A DNA stretch of 64,000 bases from Tateyamaria omphalii (GTDB lineage Bacteria; Pseudomonadota; Alphaproteobacteria; Rhodobacterales; Rhodobacteraceae): the NCBI RefSeq assembly GCF_019802125.1, contig NZ_JAHVHT010000001.1:806001-870000 (forward strand), in the 5' to 3' direction. Positions 9,735-18,739 of the stretch are shown piece by piece (position 1 is the first letter of the stretch; every line of letters starts with the position of its first letter). The translations under genes and the position numbers were made by a program. The notes under the pieces were generated by a model, which had not been told where the DNA came from, ran no database searches, and saw only the letters and a program-made list of their open reading frames with translations.

Positions 9735-9800
9735 GTCGCGTTCCCTCGTCATCCGTTCGGCGCGTATATCGCCGGGGGCGGCGCAAGAAAAGGGGCGTTG

Positions 9801-10280
9801 CTATCGACGCCTGATCCCGATGCTTGCATTTACCGCGTCGGGTCTGGGCAATGCCGCATGGGCATTTGCAATCGCAGCCACCCGTTCCAGAACATCCGCG
9901 GGCATCGGGGCAACACGCGGCCCGGATTGATCCACATGCAGGGTCATCGTTTCGCCCGTCGCGGCCAGCCAACCGTCGGTATGGCGCAGCTCCTGAAAGG
10001 AATGCAGCCGTTTTTCATCATGATCGACCAGATGGTACGTCACCACGACCGGGTCGTTCACATGCAATTCGCGCACGTAGCGAACGTGAAACTCGGCGGC
10101 ATAGGTCGTGTTTCCCGTGCGCGATTGGTAGTCTGGGCCAAAGCCGAAGTGGTCAAACATCTGGTCGGCGCCCAGATCGAACAGCACGCCGTAATAGGCC
10201 ATGTTCAGGTGGCCATTGAAATCGATCCACTCCGGTCTGACCGTCATCACGGTCGATTGAAACGGCGCCTGCATCCTCAA
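9801..10280 (-). CDS. Hot-dog fold thioesterase (4HBT-like)
   Basis: This 159-residue protein has the hot-dog thioesterase layout: the active-site strand VRPEWIDFNGHLNMAYYGVLFD, with Asp and the GHLN-M turn, and a later TTYAAEFHVRYVREL strand. The family hydrolyses acyl-CoA or acyl-ACP thioesters. The sequence resembles the thioesterase domains and stand-alone enzymes found near carnitine dehydrogenase in alphaproteobacteria, but no carnitine genes are nearby, so the substrate is open. An ATG two codons downstream is an equal start candidate. Confidence 0.82.
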   Translation of the reverse strand: MRMQAPFQSTVMTVRPEWIDFNGHLNMAYYGVLFDLGADQMFDHFGFGPDYQSRTGNTTYAAEFHVRYVRELHVNDPVVVTYHLVDHDEKRLHSFQELRHTDGWLAATGETMTLHVDQSGPRVAPMPADVLERVAAIANAHAALPRPDAVNASIGIRRR

Positions 10281-10359
10281 CTCCTCTTCTTAGTATGTCT
10301 CGGATTGCACGCAGGCGCGGGGCTGGTAAAGGTCACCCCATTATTTAAGTGGATAGATC

Positions 10360-11538
10360 ATGACCGACACAGTTCACGCCCAGTACGAGGCGTATCCGTA
10401 TCCTGAGCGCAAACCCACCGACGAACGCAAGCGCCTTGTCACTGGTTCGCCGTCGCTGCCGGTCGAGATGGATCACTGGCTGTGGGGCGGTGCGCGCGAC
10501 TGGTCGCAGCCACTGAAGGCGCTGGTGGCGGGCGGCGGGACAGGCGACGCGCTGATCCAGCTTGCACAAAAACTGACTGATGCCGGACGGCCATACGACA
10601 TCACCTATCTGGATCTATCGCAGGCGTCGCGCAGGATTGCCGAGAAACGGGCAGAGGTGCGAAAGCTGGCGGGCATCACCTTTGTCACAGGGTCATTGCT
10701 CGATGCGGGGACGTACGGACCGTTCGACTACATCGACTGCTGCGGCGTGCTGCACCATCTGCCTGACCCGCAGGCGGGGTTCGAAGCATTGGCAGGTGCG
10801 TTGAAACCGGACGGCGGTATCGGCCTCATGGTCTATGCGCCTCACGGCAGGTCCGGGGTCTACCCGTTGCAAACTGCGTTCAACGCGCTTCTCGGGGATC
10901 TGCCACCCGAAAAGCAACTCAAGGCAGCGAAACGCATTTTCGACCGGCTGCCTGACGCACATCCGTTCAAGCGGAACGCGCGCGTCGTGGATCACAGGAA
11001 TGGGGATGCAGGGTTCTATGACCTGCTCCTGCACAGTCAGGATCGACCGTTCACGATCACCGAATTGGTGTCTGCCTTGAATAGTGCCGATTTGGAGCAT
11101 GCCGGATCGCCCGAGCCGATGCTTTATGATCCATCACCTTTGCTGGATGCTGCTTGCGACCTCGATCCGATTGCGCGGATGCAATTGGCCGAAGATCTGC
11201 GGGGCACGTTCAAGACACACGTCGCTTACGCCCGTCCCAAGGGGACAGTGATTGCGCCGCCCTTGGGCCAGCCCGATGCAATTCCTCACCTGCGCGACGC
11301 GGAGGCCAGGACACTTGCCGCTCACATTGCGAAGGGGAAAGGCATCACCATCGACACAGCGGGCGAGGCGTTCAGCTTCGACATCCCGGCGCAGGCCGCA
11401 CAGTTGATCGAACGGGTCGACGGTGCCCGCACGATTGCTCAGATTGCACCATCAGATGTGGAGCTTGAGGTGTGGTCGTCGGTCGAAACCGCGCTTTGTA
11501 GCGCGGGTATGATGCATTATTCGCGGTTGCTGGTGTAG
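10360..11538 (+). CDS. Class I SAM-dependent methyltransferase
   Basis: The protein has 392 residues. It starts with a QYEAYPYPERKP segment typical of a group of bacterial methyltransferases, followed by the SAM-binding motif I (LVAGGGTGDALIQLA, around residues 56-70), an acidic loop (YLDLS) and motif IV (DYIDCCGVLHHLPDP). The roughly 150-residue C-terminal part ends in a small winged-helix-like region (AAQLIERVDGARTIAQI). The methyl acceptor cannot be told. It stands alone, divergent from the thioesterase and convergent with gatB. Confidence 0.82.
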   Translation: MTDTVHAQYEAYPYPERKPTDERKRLVTGSPSLPVEMDHWLWGGARDWSQPLKALVAGGGTGDALIQLAQKLTDAGRPYDITYLDLSQASRRIAEKRAEVRKLAGITFVTGSLLDAGTYGPFDYIDCCGVLHHLPDPQAGFEALAGALKPDGGIGLMVYAPHGRSGVYPLQTAFNALLGDLPPEKQLKAAKRIFDRLPDAHPFKRNARVVDHRNGDAGFYDLLLHSQDRPFTITELVSALNSADLEHAGSPEPMLYDPSPLLDAACDLDPIARMQLAEDLRGTFKTHVAYARPKGTVIAPPLGQPDAIPHLRDAEARTLAAHIAKGKGITIDTAGEAFSFDIPAQAAQLIERVDGARTIAQIAPSDVELEVWSSVETALCSAGMMHYSRLLV

Positions 11539-11640
11539 GATGCGCATTCACTGCGCACCGCAAGGGGCACGACATTGCCACCGGGTGCCGCTCTCGCGCA
11601 TCCCTACTGGGATACGCTGCCGCGCACTGATTGTTGCTGG

Positions 11641-11664
11641 AAAACGGGGCTAAAGCCCGAGTTT
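11641..11664 (-). terminator. Hairpin overlapping the gatB stop codon
   Basis: On the minus strand, GGGC-TTTA-GCCC followed by CG and TTTT forms a short stem just across the gatB TAG stop. This would be a weak intrinsic terminator for gatB. The stem is only four to five base pairs. Confidence 0.4.
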
Positions 11665-13164
11665 CCCTGCAACAATCTCATTTACGGCTTTTGGATTGGC
11701 CTTGCCGCCCGTCGCCTTCATCACCTGACCGACGAACCAGCCCGCGAGTTTGGGGTTCTGCTTGGCCTTCTCGACCTGCGCGGGGTTCGCTGCGATCACC
11801 TCGTCCACGGCCTTTTCGATGGCACCGGTGTCAGTCACCTGCTTCATGCCACGCGCCTCGACCACCTCGGCAGGATCGCCCCCTTCGGTATAGATGATCT
11901 CGAACAGGTCCTTGCCGATCTTGCCCGAGATGTCGCCCTTGCCGATCAGGTCGATGATGCCGCCCAACTGCGCAGGGGACACGGGGCTTTCGGTGATGCC
12001 CTTGTCATCATCCCGCTTTAGGCGCCCGAACAGCTCGTTGATCGTCCAGTTCGCGGCTTGCTTGCCGTCGCGGCCTTCAGCCACCGCTTCGAAATAGGCG
12101 GCGGTGTCCACGTCTGCGGTCAGCACGGATGCATCGTAGTCGGTCAGACCGAAATCACCGATGAACCGCGCTTTCTTGGCATCCGGCAATTCGGGCAGAG
12201 AGGCGGCGATGTCATCCACCCAAGCCTGCTCGATCTCCAGCGGCAGCAGGTCGGGATCGGGGAAATAGCGATAGTCATGCGCCTCTTCCTTCGACCGCAT
12301 CGAACGGGTCTCGCCCTTGTCGGGATCATAAAGGCGTGTCTCCTGATCGACGGACCCGCCAGCCTCGACGATGGCAATCTGGCGCCGCGCCTCGACATCG
12401 ATCGCTTGCTGGATGAAGCGCATCGAGTTCATGTTCTTGATCTCGCAGCGCGTGCCGAGATGCGAGAAGTCCTGCGTTTCCTGGTACTTCTCGTAATCGC
12501 CGGGGCGGCAGATCGACACGTTCACGTCTGCACGCAGGTTGCCGTTCTGCATGTTGCCGTCGCAGGTGCCCAGGTACCGCATGATCTGACGCAGCTTGGC
12601 GATGTAGGCGGCGGCTTCCTCCGGTCCCCGAATGTCGGGCCGGGACACGATTTCCATCAGGCAGACGCCGGTGCGGTTCAGATCCACGAAGGACATGTTG
12701 GGGTCCATGTCGTGGATCGACTTGCCCGCGTCTTGTTCCATGTGGATACGCTCGATGCGCACCAACCGTGCGGTACCGTCGCCCAGTTCTACAAGCACTT
12801 CGCCTTCGCCCACGATGGGATGATACAGTTGTGAAATCTGGTAGCCTTGGGGCAGGTCCGGGTAGAAATAGTTCTTGCGGTCAAAGGCCGATTGCAGATT
12901 GATCTCGGCCTTCAGACCCAGCCCCGTGCGCACCGCCTGTTCCACGCAGTATTCGTTGATGACCGGCAGCATACCGGGCATGGCCGCGTCCACGAAGGCG
13001 ACGTTTGAATTGGGCTCGGCCCCGAACCGGGTCGAGGCGCCGGAAAACAGCTTTGCATTCGATGACACCTGCGCGTGCACTTCCATCCCGATCACCAGCT
13101 CCCAGTCGTGCTTGGCACCGGCAACGGTTTTGGGTTTCGGCAGGTCGTAGGTCAGGTCAAGCAT
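11650..13164 (-). CDS. gatB: Asp-tRNA(Asn)/Glu-tRNA(Gln) amidotransferase subunit B
   Basis: The protein has 504 residues, the usual GatB length. It carries the conserved start of the kinase-like domain ([20 protein letters not shown]) followed by [16 protein letters not shown] and the catalytic-core [12 protein letters not shown]. The C-terminal YqeY/helical tail ends in [13 protein letters not shown]. GatB activates misacylated Glu-tRNA(Gln) or Asp-tRNA(Asn) with ATP in the cytoplasm, using ammonia from GatA. gatA and gatC are not in the window. The N-terminus begins about 15 residues earlier than in many homologues, which is common in this family. Confidence 0.96.
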   Translation of the reverse strand: MLDLTYDLPKPKTVAGAKHDWELVIGMEVHAQVSSNAKLFSGASTRFGAEPNSNVAFVDAAMPGMLPVINEYCVEQAVRTGLGLKAEINLQSAFDRKNYFYPDLPQGYQISQLYHPIVGEGEVLVELGDGTARLVRIERIHMEQDAGKSIHDMDPNMSFVDLNRTGVCLMEIVSRPDIRGPEEAAAYIAKLRQIMRYLGTCDGNMQNGNLRADVNVSICRPGDYEKYQETQDFSHLGTRCEIKNMNSMRFIQQAIDVEARRQIAIVEAGGSVDQETRLYDPDKGETRSMRSKEEAHDYRYFPDPDLLPLEIEQAWVDDIAASLPELPDAKKARFIGDFGLTDYDASVLTADVDTAAYFEAVAEGRDGKQAANWTINELFGRLKRDDDKGITESPVSPAQLGGIIDLIGKGDISGKIGKDLFEIIYTEGGDPAEVVEARGMKQVTDTGAIEKAVDEVIAANPAQVEKAKQNPKLAGWFVGQVMKATGGKANPKAVNEIVAGKLGL

Positions 13165-13239
13165 GGTCTCACCGGATCAGGATCATGGGGCTTTTTGCCG
13201 TGTAATGCGCCACTGCACCGCTCGCAAGAGGGCGCGACG

Positions 13240-13773
13240 ATGCAGCACCTGTCCAGCGCGCGCGCTGCGTGCATTCTGGGCGATATGAAGATCGATGAAA
13301 TTCCCCTCCCGTCGGGTTCCCTGATTGCGCCCTTTGCCAAGAAAGAGGCCCACTACACTGATTGTTTCGAAACGCCGGTGTCCATGCCCGTCATACTCGA
13401 AGCCTTCATCCGCGCTTTCTATACTCAACCTCTGTTCAAGGCCGAACGGCTGGTCCTGCGTATCGCAGCGCGCCAGCCGTCGAGCGATGCGGAAGCTCAT
13501 GCATTGGCGGCGGGGCAGTCGGATCGGTTTGCTGTTTGGGGCGTTGAGGGGCGGACTGACCGGGAACTTCTGATGGCGGACCGTTCCGGACGGACGATGT
13601 CCTGGCTGATGGCGGATGCCGGTCACCTGCGGTTCGGATCGATTGTGGTGCCCGAGCGCACGAAGTCGGGCAGGCTGACGCTTGGTCCCGTCTTTCACAG
13701 CCTGCTTTCGGCGCACAAGGTCTACTCCCGTGCGCTTTTGTCCGGGGCGGCGCGTCGGGTTCAGATGGACTGA
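13240..13773 (+). CDS. Protein of unknown function (about 177 residues)
   Basis: I recognise no named family with certainty. The protein is mixed alpha/beta without a signal peptide or membrane segment. It contains EAFIRAFYTQPLFKAERLVLR and a C-terminal LGPVFHSLLSAHKVYSRALLSGA; its layout resembles DUF2867-like small proteins, which I could not confirm. The ATG at 13240 has an AAGAGGG ribosome-binding site at 13225-13232; an internal ATG at 13285 (MKIDEIPLP) is the alternative and may be where homology starts. The gene is divergent from gatB and overlaps the next convergent gene by 13 bases. Confidence 0.6.
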   Translation: MQHLSSARAACILGDMKIDEIPLPSGSLIAPFAKKEAHYTDCFETPVSMPVILEAFIRAFYTQPLFKAERLVLRIAARQPSSDAEAHALAAGQSDRFAVWGVEGRTDRELLMADRSGRTMSWLMADAGHLRFGSIVVPERTKSGRLTLGPVFHSLLSAHKVYSRALLSGAARRVQMD

Positions 13774-15068
13774 AGTTCCGGTCCTTCCTCGGTGAATACC
13801 ACGCTCTTGCCGGTGGCCAGTTCGCGACGGAAAAGCTGGCTCAGGTAACGCAGCGCATCCGCTTGGCCGGATGCTGCGAATTTTTCGACGCAACGGACGC
13901 GCAGGCCGTTGTCGAAACCGCGCGCGGCGTGGGCCCACAGCATCGGGTGCAGTTCGGTGAGGTATTCGCGCACGATCTCATCGGCGGCAGCGGCAATCTG
14001 GATGCGGATGTAGTCGGTTTCGTCATCCCCTGTGGGGGTCGCGCCCATTGTATTTGCGCAGTATGCGGCCAGCAGATTGACCGTGTGCTGGTCGTTGGTG
14101 CGCTTCAGGATGTCGGTGAGACCGTCAAGGAAGAAGTCGAGGTCCAGACGTGCGCAGGCAGTGCTGTCTTGGGCGATGGCGTCGAACATGACCCAGGCAT
14201 ATGCCCCCGTTCCCCACAGATCATAGGTCCGGCCAGCCGCGCGCCGTGCCTCGAGTTCGAGCCGGTCATAGCTGCCATGCCAGCGTGGCAGCAGATGTGT
14301 GCCCATTGCGCGGAAGGCCCGGGCGTTTTGCGGATCGAGTTCGATCCAGGTCTCATAGCGTGAGACAACCTCGCGCGGGGAGCCGCCACGCCCCGTGATC
14401 AGGGCGCAATGTGCGGCGGCCAGCAGGGGACAATCCTCTGCCTTGGGGTCGAAATCCATGAGGATGTCACCGGCGCGATCGAAATGGGCGGCAAAGGCTT
14501 CGCGGTTGCGGGTCGGCACCTCGACATCCCATCCGGTGCCGCGCCAGGCCCAACCGACATCCATATGCGCATGGGCGACGATGGTCGCGATGACCGGATC
14601 ACCGGAATGTTCGGCCAGAACCTGTTCCAGAGCTTCGATTCCGTCCAGCAAGGGGGCGTTCGGATCGGGACGACCGGAAAGTAGTGCGTGTTCGGCCGCA
14701 CCCACGACGTCAGAGCGTGCTCCGTAGGCGAGCAGTTCAGCGACCGGTGTGCCGCCGAGGGTTTTCTGGCGGGCCTTGCTCGTACGGGTGATTTCAGCGC
14801 TGAGCCGCGCCCAGTCGTCGAGGCGCGCCAGTTTCAAGCCGCGTGCCTGGTGCATGTCGCAGGCGCGCTCTTCGGCGGTGGGGTCGGGGCAGGGGATGGA
14901 TACATCGCCCGGGTGCGGCAAGGCGGCCGGTTTCGGCGCCTCTGCCGGTTGCCGGGCGGCGTGTGGCATCTGCAGAACGCCATCCTGCGCCATCATCAAT
15001 TGCGGTCGCGCGATCCTTTCGCGCAACTGAACCAAGGGGGCCATCAAGCGTTCTGCAAAAGCCATCAT
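13761..15068 (-). CDS. Cytoplasmic helical-repeat-like protein of unknown function
   Basis: The protein has 435 residues without a signal peptide or membrane segment. The central part is a series of paired helices rich in Ala, with segments such as HCALITGRGGSPREVVSRYETWIELDPQNARAFRAMGTH that look like tetratricopeptide-type helices. I see no catalytic motif. It stands alone between two divergent or convergent unknown genes. Two consecutive ATG codons offer the start. Codon use matches the neighbours, so it is probably a native gene of the group. Confidence 0.65.
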   Translation of the reverse strand: MMAFAERLMAPLVQLRERIARPQLMMAQDGVLQMPHAARQPAEAPKPAALPHPGDVSIPCPDPTAEERACDMHQARGLKLARLDDWARLSAEITRTSKARQKTLGGTPVAELLAYGARSDVVGAAEHALLSGRPDPNAPLLDGIEALEQVLAEHSGDPVIATIVAHAHMDVGWAWRGTGWDVEVPTRNREAFAAHFDRAGDILMDFDPKAEDCPLLAAAHCALITGRGGSPREVVSRYETWIELDPQNARAFRAMGTHLLPRWHGSYDRLELEARRAAGRTYDLWGTGAYAWVMFDAIAQDSTACARLDLDFFLDGLTDILKRTNDQHTVNLLAAYCANTMGATPTGDDETDYIRIQIAAAADEIVREYLTELHPMLWAHAARGFDNGLRVRCVEKFAASGQADALRYLSQLFRRELATGKSVVFTEEGPELQSI

Positions 15069-15194
15069 TACACATCCACAACTATTTACTCAGGGTAAGA
15101 TGCCCGCGAAATTGGACACAAAGTGGGCAATGCCGGGACAAGTTCGCGCCGACTGCTGAATCATTTTCCGCACTTACACGTGCTGGTTTTAACA

Positions 15195-15213
15195 ATGCGC
15201 GCGATGCGCGCAT
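15195..15213. repeat. Perfect inverted repeat in a divergent promoter region
   Basis: ATGCGCGC, a GAT spacer and GCGCGCAT form a perfect eight-base inverted repeat. It lies in the 230-base gap between the helical-repeat gene (minus) and the transglycosylase gene (plus), about 90 bases before the latter. It could be an operator or a hairpin. The rest of the gap shows no clear signal. Confidence 0.4.
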
Positions 15214-15298
15214 ATTGTCGCCGAAAGTGAAGTGGATTGCGCTTATCCGCCTGTGTGCCGGGTGGACGGTAGCGACGACGCTTCGCATAGTGCGCCCC

Positions 15299-15967
15299 AT
15301 GTTTGGATTGCGGATTCTTTTTTTTGCCGCTCTTTGGCTGGCCGCTCCGGCGGTTTCGGCGGGGCACCACCCTGATCCCTATGACGGTTTGCGGCCCCCC
15401 GCGCGCAGCGGCGACGTGCCAAGAACCCGCTGGACGCATCAACCTGATCATATTCTTTGGAACCGCGCAGCGCTCTCGGCACTCAAGACACATGGTCGGC
15501 CGTTGGTTGATCTCGTACCTGCTGACATCGCGGATTGGTGCCCACGCTATGCCCAAGGGGATGATGCTTTGCGCCGTGCCTTCTGGCTTGGCTTCCTGTC
15601 GGCACTGGCCAAACACGAAAGCACCTACAAGCCCCGCGCGGTTGGCGGCGGCGGCAAATGGTATGGTCTTTTGCAAATCCTGCCAGCGACTGCCCGCGGA
15701 TATGGCTGCAACGTGGGCACCGGTGAGGCCTTGAAAAACGGGGCCGCGAATTTGAGCTGTGCCATTCGCATCATGGCGGTGACGGTGCCGCGGGACGGCG
15801 TGATCTATGGCCGCGGTGGCAAGGGTGTTGCGGCCGATTGGGGGCCTCTGCGGTCCTCTTCGAAACGGGCGGATATGGCAGGCTGGCTGAAACGGCAGCG
15901 CTATTGTGCGCCACTGGACAGTGTGCGACCGGTGTCGCGACCCGCGGCGCTTCCGGCCGTTGACTGA
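15299..15967 (+). CDS. Lytic transglycosylase (SLT domain) with signal peptide
   Basis: The protein has 222 residues. A signal peptide (LRILFFAALWLAAPAVSA) exports it to the periplasm. The SLT lysozyme-like domain has its catalytic glutamate in AKHESTYKP at residue 107, followed by the GLLQILPATARGYGC block. Such enzymes cleave peptidoglycan glycan strands to 1,6-anhydromuropeptides. The ATG at 15299 gives the clean signal peptide; the longer open frame upstream has no family character. Three hairpins follow the stop. Confidence 0.87.
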   Translation: MFGLRILFFAALWLAAPAVSAGHHPDPYDGLRPPARSGDVPRTRWTHQPDHILWNRAALSALKTHGRPLVDLVPADIADWCPRYAQGDDALRRAFWLGFLSALAKHESTYKPRAVGGGGKWYGLLQILPATARGYGCNVGTGEALKNGAANLSCAIRIMAVTVPRDGVIYGRGGKGVAADWGPLRSSSKRADMAGWLKRQRYCAPLDSVRPVSRPAALPAVD

Positions 15968-15969
15968 AG

Positions 15970-16045
15970 TGCGCGCCCCTTCGGGGCGCACGGGATGTTT
16001 TGCATCTGCGTCCCGCAGATGCGGTGATGCGAGGCGCTGCCTCGC
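15970..16045 (+). terminator. Three consecutive perfect hairpins after the transglycosylase gene
   Basis: Stem 1 is GCGCCCC-TTC-GGGGCGC (15973-15989), followed eight bases later by TTTT. Stem 2 is GCATCTGCG-TCC-CGCAGATGC (16002-16022). Stem 3 is GCGAGGC-GCT-GCCTCGC (16029-16045). The array sits between two convergent genes and probably ends transcription from both sides. The third stem leads straight into copy 2 of the recurrent motif. Confidence 0.65.
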
Positions 16046-16050
16046 GCTCC

Positions 16051-16073
16051 GAAGTATTTTCAGCCAGAAGAAG
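16051..16073 (+). repeat. Recurrent intergenic motif, copy 2
   Basis: GAAGTATTTTCAGCCAGAAGAAG follows a perfect GC-rich hairpin with a three-base loop. The core TATTTTCAG-CAGAAGAA is shared almost exactly with the copy at 18715. It ends three bases before the stop codon of the convergent hydrolase gene. Confidence 0.6.
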
Positions 16074-16075
16074 CC

Positions 16076-16960
16076 TTAGTCGAGTGTCGCGCCGATCAGG
16101 TCCCAGACTTGCGGGTACGTCAGCAGGATCAGGTGGCCGTGCCCGTCGATGAAGGTGATGTCGGCCCCGGGCAGCGTGTCGACAAACCTTTGCGTCGGGC
16201 GCCGCGGAAAGACCGGGTCGACGGCGCCGTGGTAAAAGGTGATCCGTGCACCGGCCAGCGCTTCCGGGTCGGGGTTTGTCCAGCGACGCAGGTCACGGGT
16301 GTGTCGGCGATAAAGACCGTTTTCCGGCAGTTCGATCCGGTCCGTGTTGGCCTCTACCAGCGCGTCCGCCGCCTGTGCCCGTTCGGGGACAGTCTCCACA
16401 TCTGGCCCATACGCCAGGCGCCGGTAGTATTCGAGCCAGACCTTGCGCGGGTTCAGGCTGCGCGTCCGGGTTGCGGCGGCGACCGTTCCTGCCGCGCCGC
16501 GCAGGCCAGCAAGGATCGGTTGTGGGGCGGGCAGGGCGGTCGAGATGCCGCTGACGCGCACCTCCGTGTTCGGGCTGAGCGCGCGGATGTCTTTGGCCGC
16601 TTCAAGCGCGATGACGGCGCCCGTCGAATGGCCAATGATGTCGATCCGCTTCAAATCATACGTCTGCACCAACCGCGCGATGCGCGCAGCCGCCCGGTCC
16701 AGATCGACGCTTTCCGCGCTGGGACGCTCGTCAAAGCCGGGCAGGCGGAAATAGGCAATCGCGCGGTCCCGTGTCGCGAACCGTTCGATCGGCGTTAGCA
16801 CCCGGATGGATGTCATCGCGCCGGGAATAGCCAACACTGCGCTGTCCGCCCGTGCCATGGCAGCCGCATCGTAGATCAGTGGATCGCTCGGTGGGGCACT
16901 GTCCTGCACGGCGCAGGCCGTCAGCCACAGGGCTGCCGCAAGGGCATAAAGCCACCTCAT
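16076..16960 (-). CDS. Lipoprotein alpha/beta hydrolase
   Basis: The protein has 294 residues. A short signal peptide ends in a lipobox (LTAC), so it is probably a lipid-anchored periplasmic protein. The alpha/beta-hydrolase nucleophile elbow is GHSTGAV, and a C-terminal His is in DGHGHLILL. An acid residue may be in YHGAVDPVFP. The substrate is unknown; esters or lipids are plausible. The ATG at 16960 is chosen for the lipobox and because it overlaps the stop of the upstream gene by four bases. The two genes plus the SDR gene upstream form a tight operon. Confidence 0.82.
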   Translation of the reverse strand: MRWLYALAAALWLTACAVQDSAPPSDPLIYDAAAMARADSAVLAIPGAMTSIRVLTPIERFATRDRAIAYFRLPGFDERPSAESVDLDRAAARIARLVQTYDLKRIDIIGHSTGAVIALEAAKDIRALSPNTEVRVSGISTALPAPQPILAGLRGAAGTVAAATRTRSLNPRKVWLEYYRRLAYGPDVETVPERAQAADALVEANTDRIELPENGLYRRHTRDLRRWTNPDPEALAGARITFYHGAVDPVFPRRPTQRFVDTLPGADITFIDGHGHLILLTYPQVWDLIGATLD

Positions 16961-17388
16961 CCAAGCAGCGAGAAATGGTGCCGTTTCACCGTCACCCCGC
17001 GGTCGGTCAGCACCTCTTCGAACACGTCGGCTGGCGGCGTTGCCTCGAGCGGGACGCGCATTTTTTGCCCCGACGTCAGTACGGCGGAGGCCCGGACCGA
17101 GAAGTCGAGCCGCGTGTCGAGGCGGATATGGTCGATCTTGTTCCACGCAATCTCTCCGCTGCGGCGACCTGCGAACCATTCCAGGCTCTCCGGCCCAAGT
17201 GTCAGGCCGGATTTGCGGCCCGCCATAAGGTCATAAAGCGCGGGTGCCGTGCACAAGGCGATGATGCCCATCAGGACAAGAGAGGCATCCAGCAGTGCAA
17301 TGGCTCCAAGGATCAATGCCCAGACGATGATCAACGCAACCAGGGTCCTTCGGTTCCGGCCCGTCGTCTCATACCGGTAGGGCGTCAT
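16957..17388 (-). CDS. Small membrane protein with PH-like C-terminal domain
   Basis: The protein has 143 residues. Two adjacent hydrophobic helices (TLVALIIVWALILGAIALL and SLVLMGIIALCTAPALY) are followed by a beta-rich domain (SGLTLGPESLEWFAGRRSGEIAW and later strands). This layout resembles bacterial PH-domain-like membrane proteins, but no named function is visible. Both ends overlap neighbouring genes by four bases, so it is translationally coupled in the SDR-this-hydrolase operon. Confidence 0.7.
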   Translation of the reverse strand: MTPYRYETTGRNRRTLVALIIVWALILGAIALLDASLVLMGIIALCTAPALYDLMAGRKSGLTLGPESLEWFAGRRSGEIAWNKIDHIRLDTRLDFSVRASAVLTSGQKMRVPLEATPPADVFEEVLTDRGVTVKRHHFSLLG

Positions 17389-18128
17389 CGCCCGCCCGTC
17401 ACCTCGAGTGTGAAGCCCGTCACGTAGCTCGCGTCGTCGGAGGCCAGCCAGAGAATGGCCTTGGCGACCTCTTCGGCCGATCCTTCGCGCCGCATCGGCA
17501 CCATGTGCGCCAGCTTTTGCGCGCGGCCGGGTTCACCACCCTTGGCGTGCAGCTCGGTGTCGATCAGACCCGGTCGGATCGACATGACCCGGATGCCGTC
17601 GGGTGCGACCTCGTCCGACAGCCCCTTGGTGAAGGTGTCGATGGCAGCCTTGGAAGCTGCATAATCCACGTACTGATTGCCGGACCCGAGCCTTGCGGCA
17701 GCGGACGAGATGTTGATGATTGCGCCGCCGGTGCCTTGTGCCTGCATCCGGATCACTGCCTCTTTCGCGACCAGCATGGCACCGATGACGTTCACGTTCA
17801 TCATCCGGGTGAGGCGGGCGTGGCTGATCTCGGTCAGCTTGGCCGTCTGGTCCACGATTCCAGCGTTGTTGATCAACACATCGAGACGGCCAAAGGCGTC
17901 ATCTGCGGCCTTGAAGATCTGTGCGATGTCGTCCGGATTGGCGACGTCGCCCTGAACAGTGATGGCTGTGGCACCTTCGGCCTCGACGGCGGCCTTGGCT
18001 GCATTGGCGCCCTCCACATCGCTGCGGTAAGCCAGCACGAAATCATAGTCGGCAGCACCGAGCCGGGCGCAGGCGGCACCGATCCCGGCAGAGGCGCCTG
18101 TGATCAGGCAAACGGGGCGTTGGGACAT
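17385..18128 (-). CDS. SDR-family oxidoreductase
   Basis: The protein has 247 residues. It is a classical short-chain dehydrogenase: the Rossmann glycine motif TGASAGIGAACARL, the NNAG motif in DVLINNAGIV, the catalytic Ser in INISSAAARL, and YxxxK in YVDYAASKAAID. Substrate and NAD(P) preference cannot be fixed; the Arg/Ser pattern after strand 2 (LAYRSD) leans toward NADP. I chose MSQRPVCLIT over an ATG five codons upstream. It heads a three-gene overlapping operon. Confidence 0.9.
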   Translation of the reverse strand: MSQRPVCLITGASAGIGAACARLGAADYDFVLAYRSDVEGANAAKAAVEAEGATAITVQGDVANPDDIAQIFKAADDAFGRLDVLINNAGIVDQTAKLTEISHARLTRMMNVNVIGAMLVAKEAVIRMQAQGTGGAIINISSAAARLGSGNQYVDYAASKAAIDTFTKGLSDEVAPDGIRVMSIRPGLIDTELHAKGGEPGRAQKLAHMVPMRREGSAEEVAKAILWLASDDASYVTGFTLEVTGGR

Positions 18129-18148
18129 GGAATACCCTTTCAAGTCAA

Positions 18149-18664
18149 TCAGTTCAGGGGCGTATCGGACACAAATGAGGTGCCCGGACTGTAAAGGTGA
18201 AAACCGTCGAGGTCCCCTTTACCAACCTTCGCCCCCGCCATCCGCACCGTGGCATAGGCGAGCGTCAGGTGAAACTGCGCATTGGGCAGGGCATAAAGCA
18301 GCGCGTAGTCGCGACCGGTCTGGGTCAGTTCGGCCTCGCCTGCCACATGGGTGATCTCGCGGGCGTCGGCTCCGTCGAATGCGGCGCGGTCAAGCTGGTC
18401 GAGCAGAAAGCGCATGTCGTGCGCAAGGGCGAGGATCGCACCGGGATCGGTGTCCATCGGCATCTCGGGCACCTCGTCACCCGTCAGCGGCATCACCGTG
18501 CGCGCAATATATCCCAGCGCCACGCAGAAATGCTCGGCCGCGGAGAAGCTGTCGGGGGCGAGCCGCGCCTCGAGCTGTGCAGGATCGTCCAAGCACGCCA
18601 GCAGGCGCTGCACTGCATCGGTCAGGCGTTTGAGAGGCGGGATCGTGGCGTCGTAGAGGTCCAT
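18149..18664 (-). CDS. DUF1993 family protein
   Basis: The 171-residue helical protein matches DUF1993, a DinB-like four-helix family of unknown function. Typical segments are the N-terminal IPPLKRLTDAVQRLLACLDD, the AEHFCVALGYIARTV helix, and the C-terminal ALPNAQFHLTLAYATVRMAGAKVGKGDLDG. The gene is 20 bases upstream of the SDR gene on the same strand and may be in its operon. Confidence 0.85.
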   Translation of the reverse strand: MDLYDATIPPLKRLTDAVQRLLACLDDPAQLEARLAPDSFSAAEHFCVALGYIARTVMPLTGDEVPEMPMDTDPGAILALAHDMRFLLDQLDRAAFDGADAREITHVAGEAELTQTGRDYALLYALPNAQFHLTLAYATVRMAGAKVGKGDLDGFHLYSPGTSFVSDTPLN

Positions 18665-18689
18665 GGGTGGTCTTGTTGCACGGGCAGAA

Positions 18690-18708
18690 CCGGGGGTTCT
18701 ACCCCCGG
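18690..18708. terminator. Perfect GC-rich hairpin between pepN and DUF1993
   Basis: CCGGGGGT-TCT-ACCCCCGG is a perfect eight-base-pair stem with a three-base loop. It separates pepN from the downstream gene on the minus strand and precedes, on the plus strand, copy 3 of the recurrent motif. There is no T tract on the minus side, so termination is inferred. Confidence 0.5.
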
Positions 18709-18714
18709 ACCCCC

Positions 18715-18738
18715 GTCGTATTTTCAGTCAGAAGAAAC
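18715..18738 (+). repeat. Recurrent intergenic motif, copy 3
   Basis: GTCGTATTTTCAGTCAGAAGAAAC differs from copy 2 in only a few bases and also follows a perfect GC hairpin. Here no plus-strand gene lies upstream, so the element is antisense to the pepN-DUF1993 transcript. It ends two bases before the pepN stop. Confidence 0.6.
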
Positions 18739-18739
18739 A

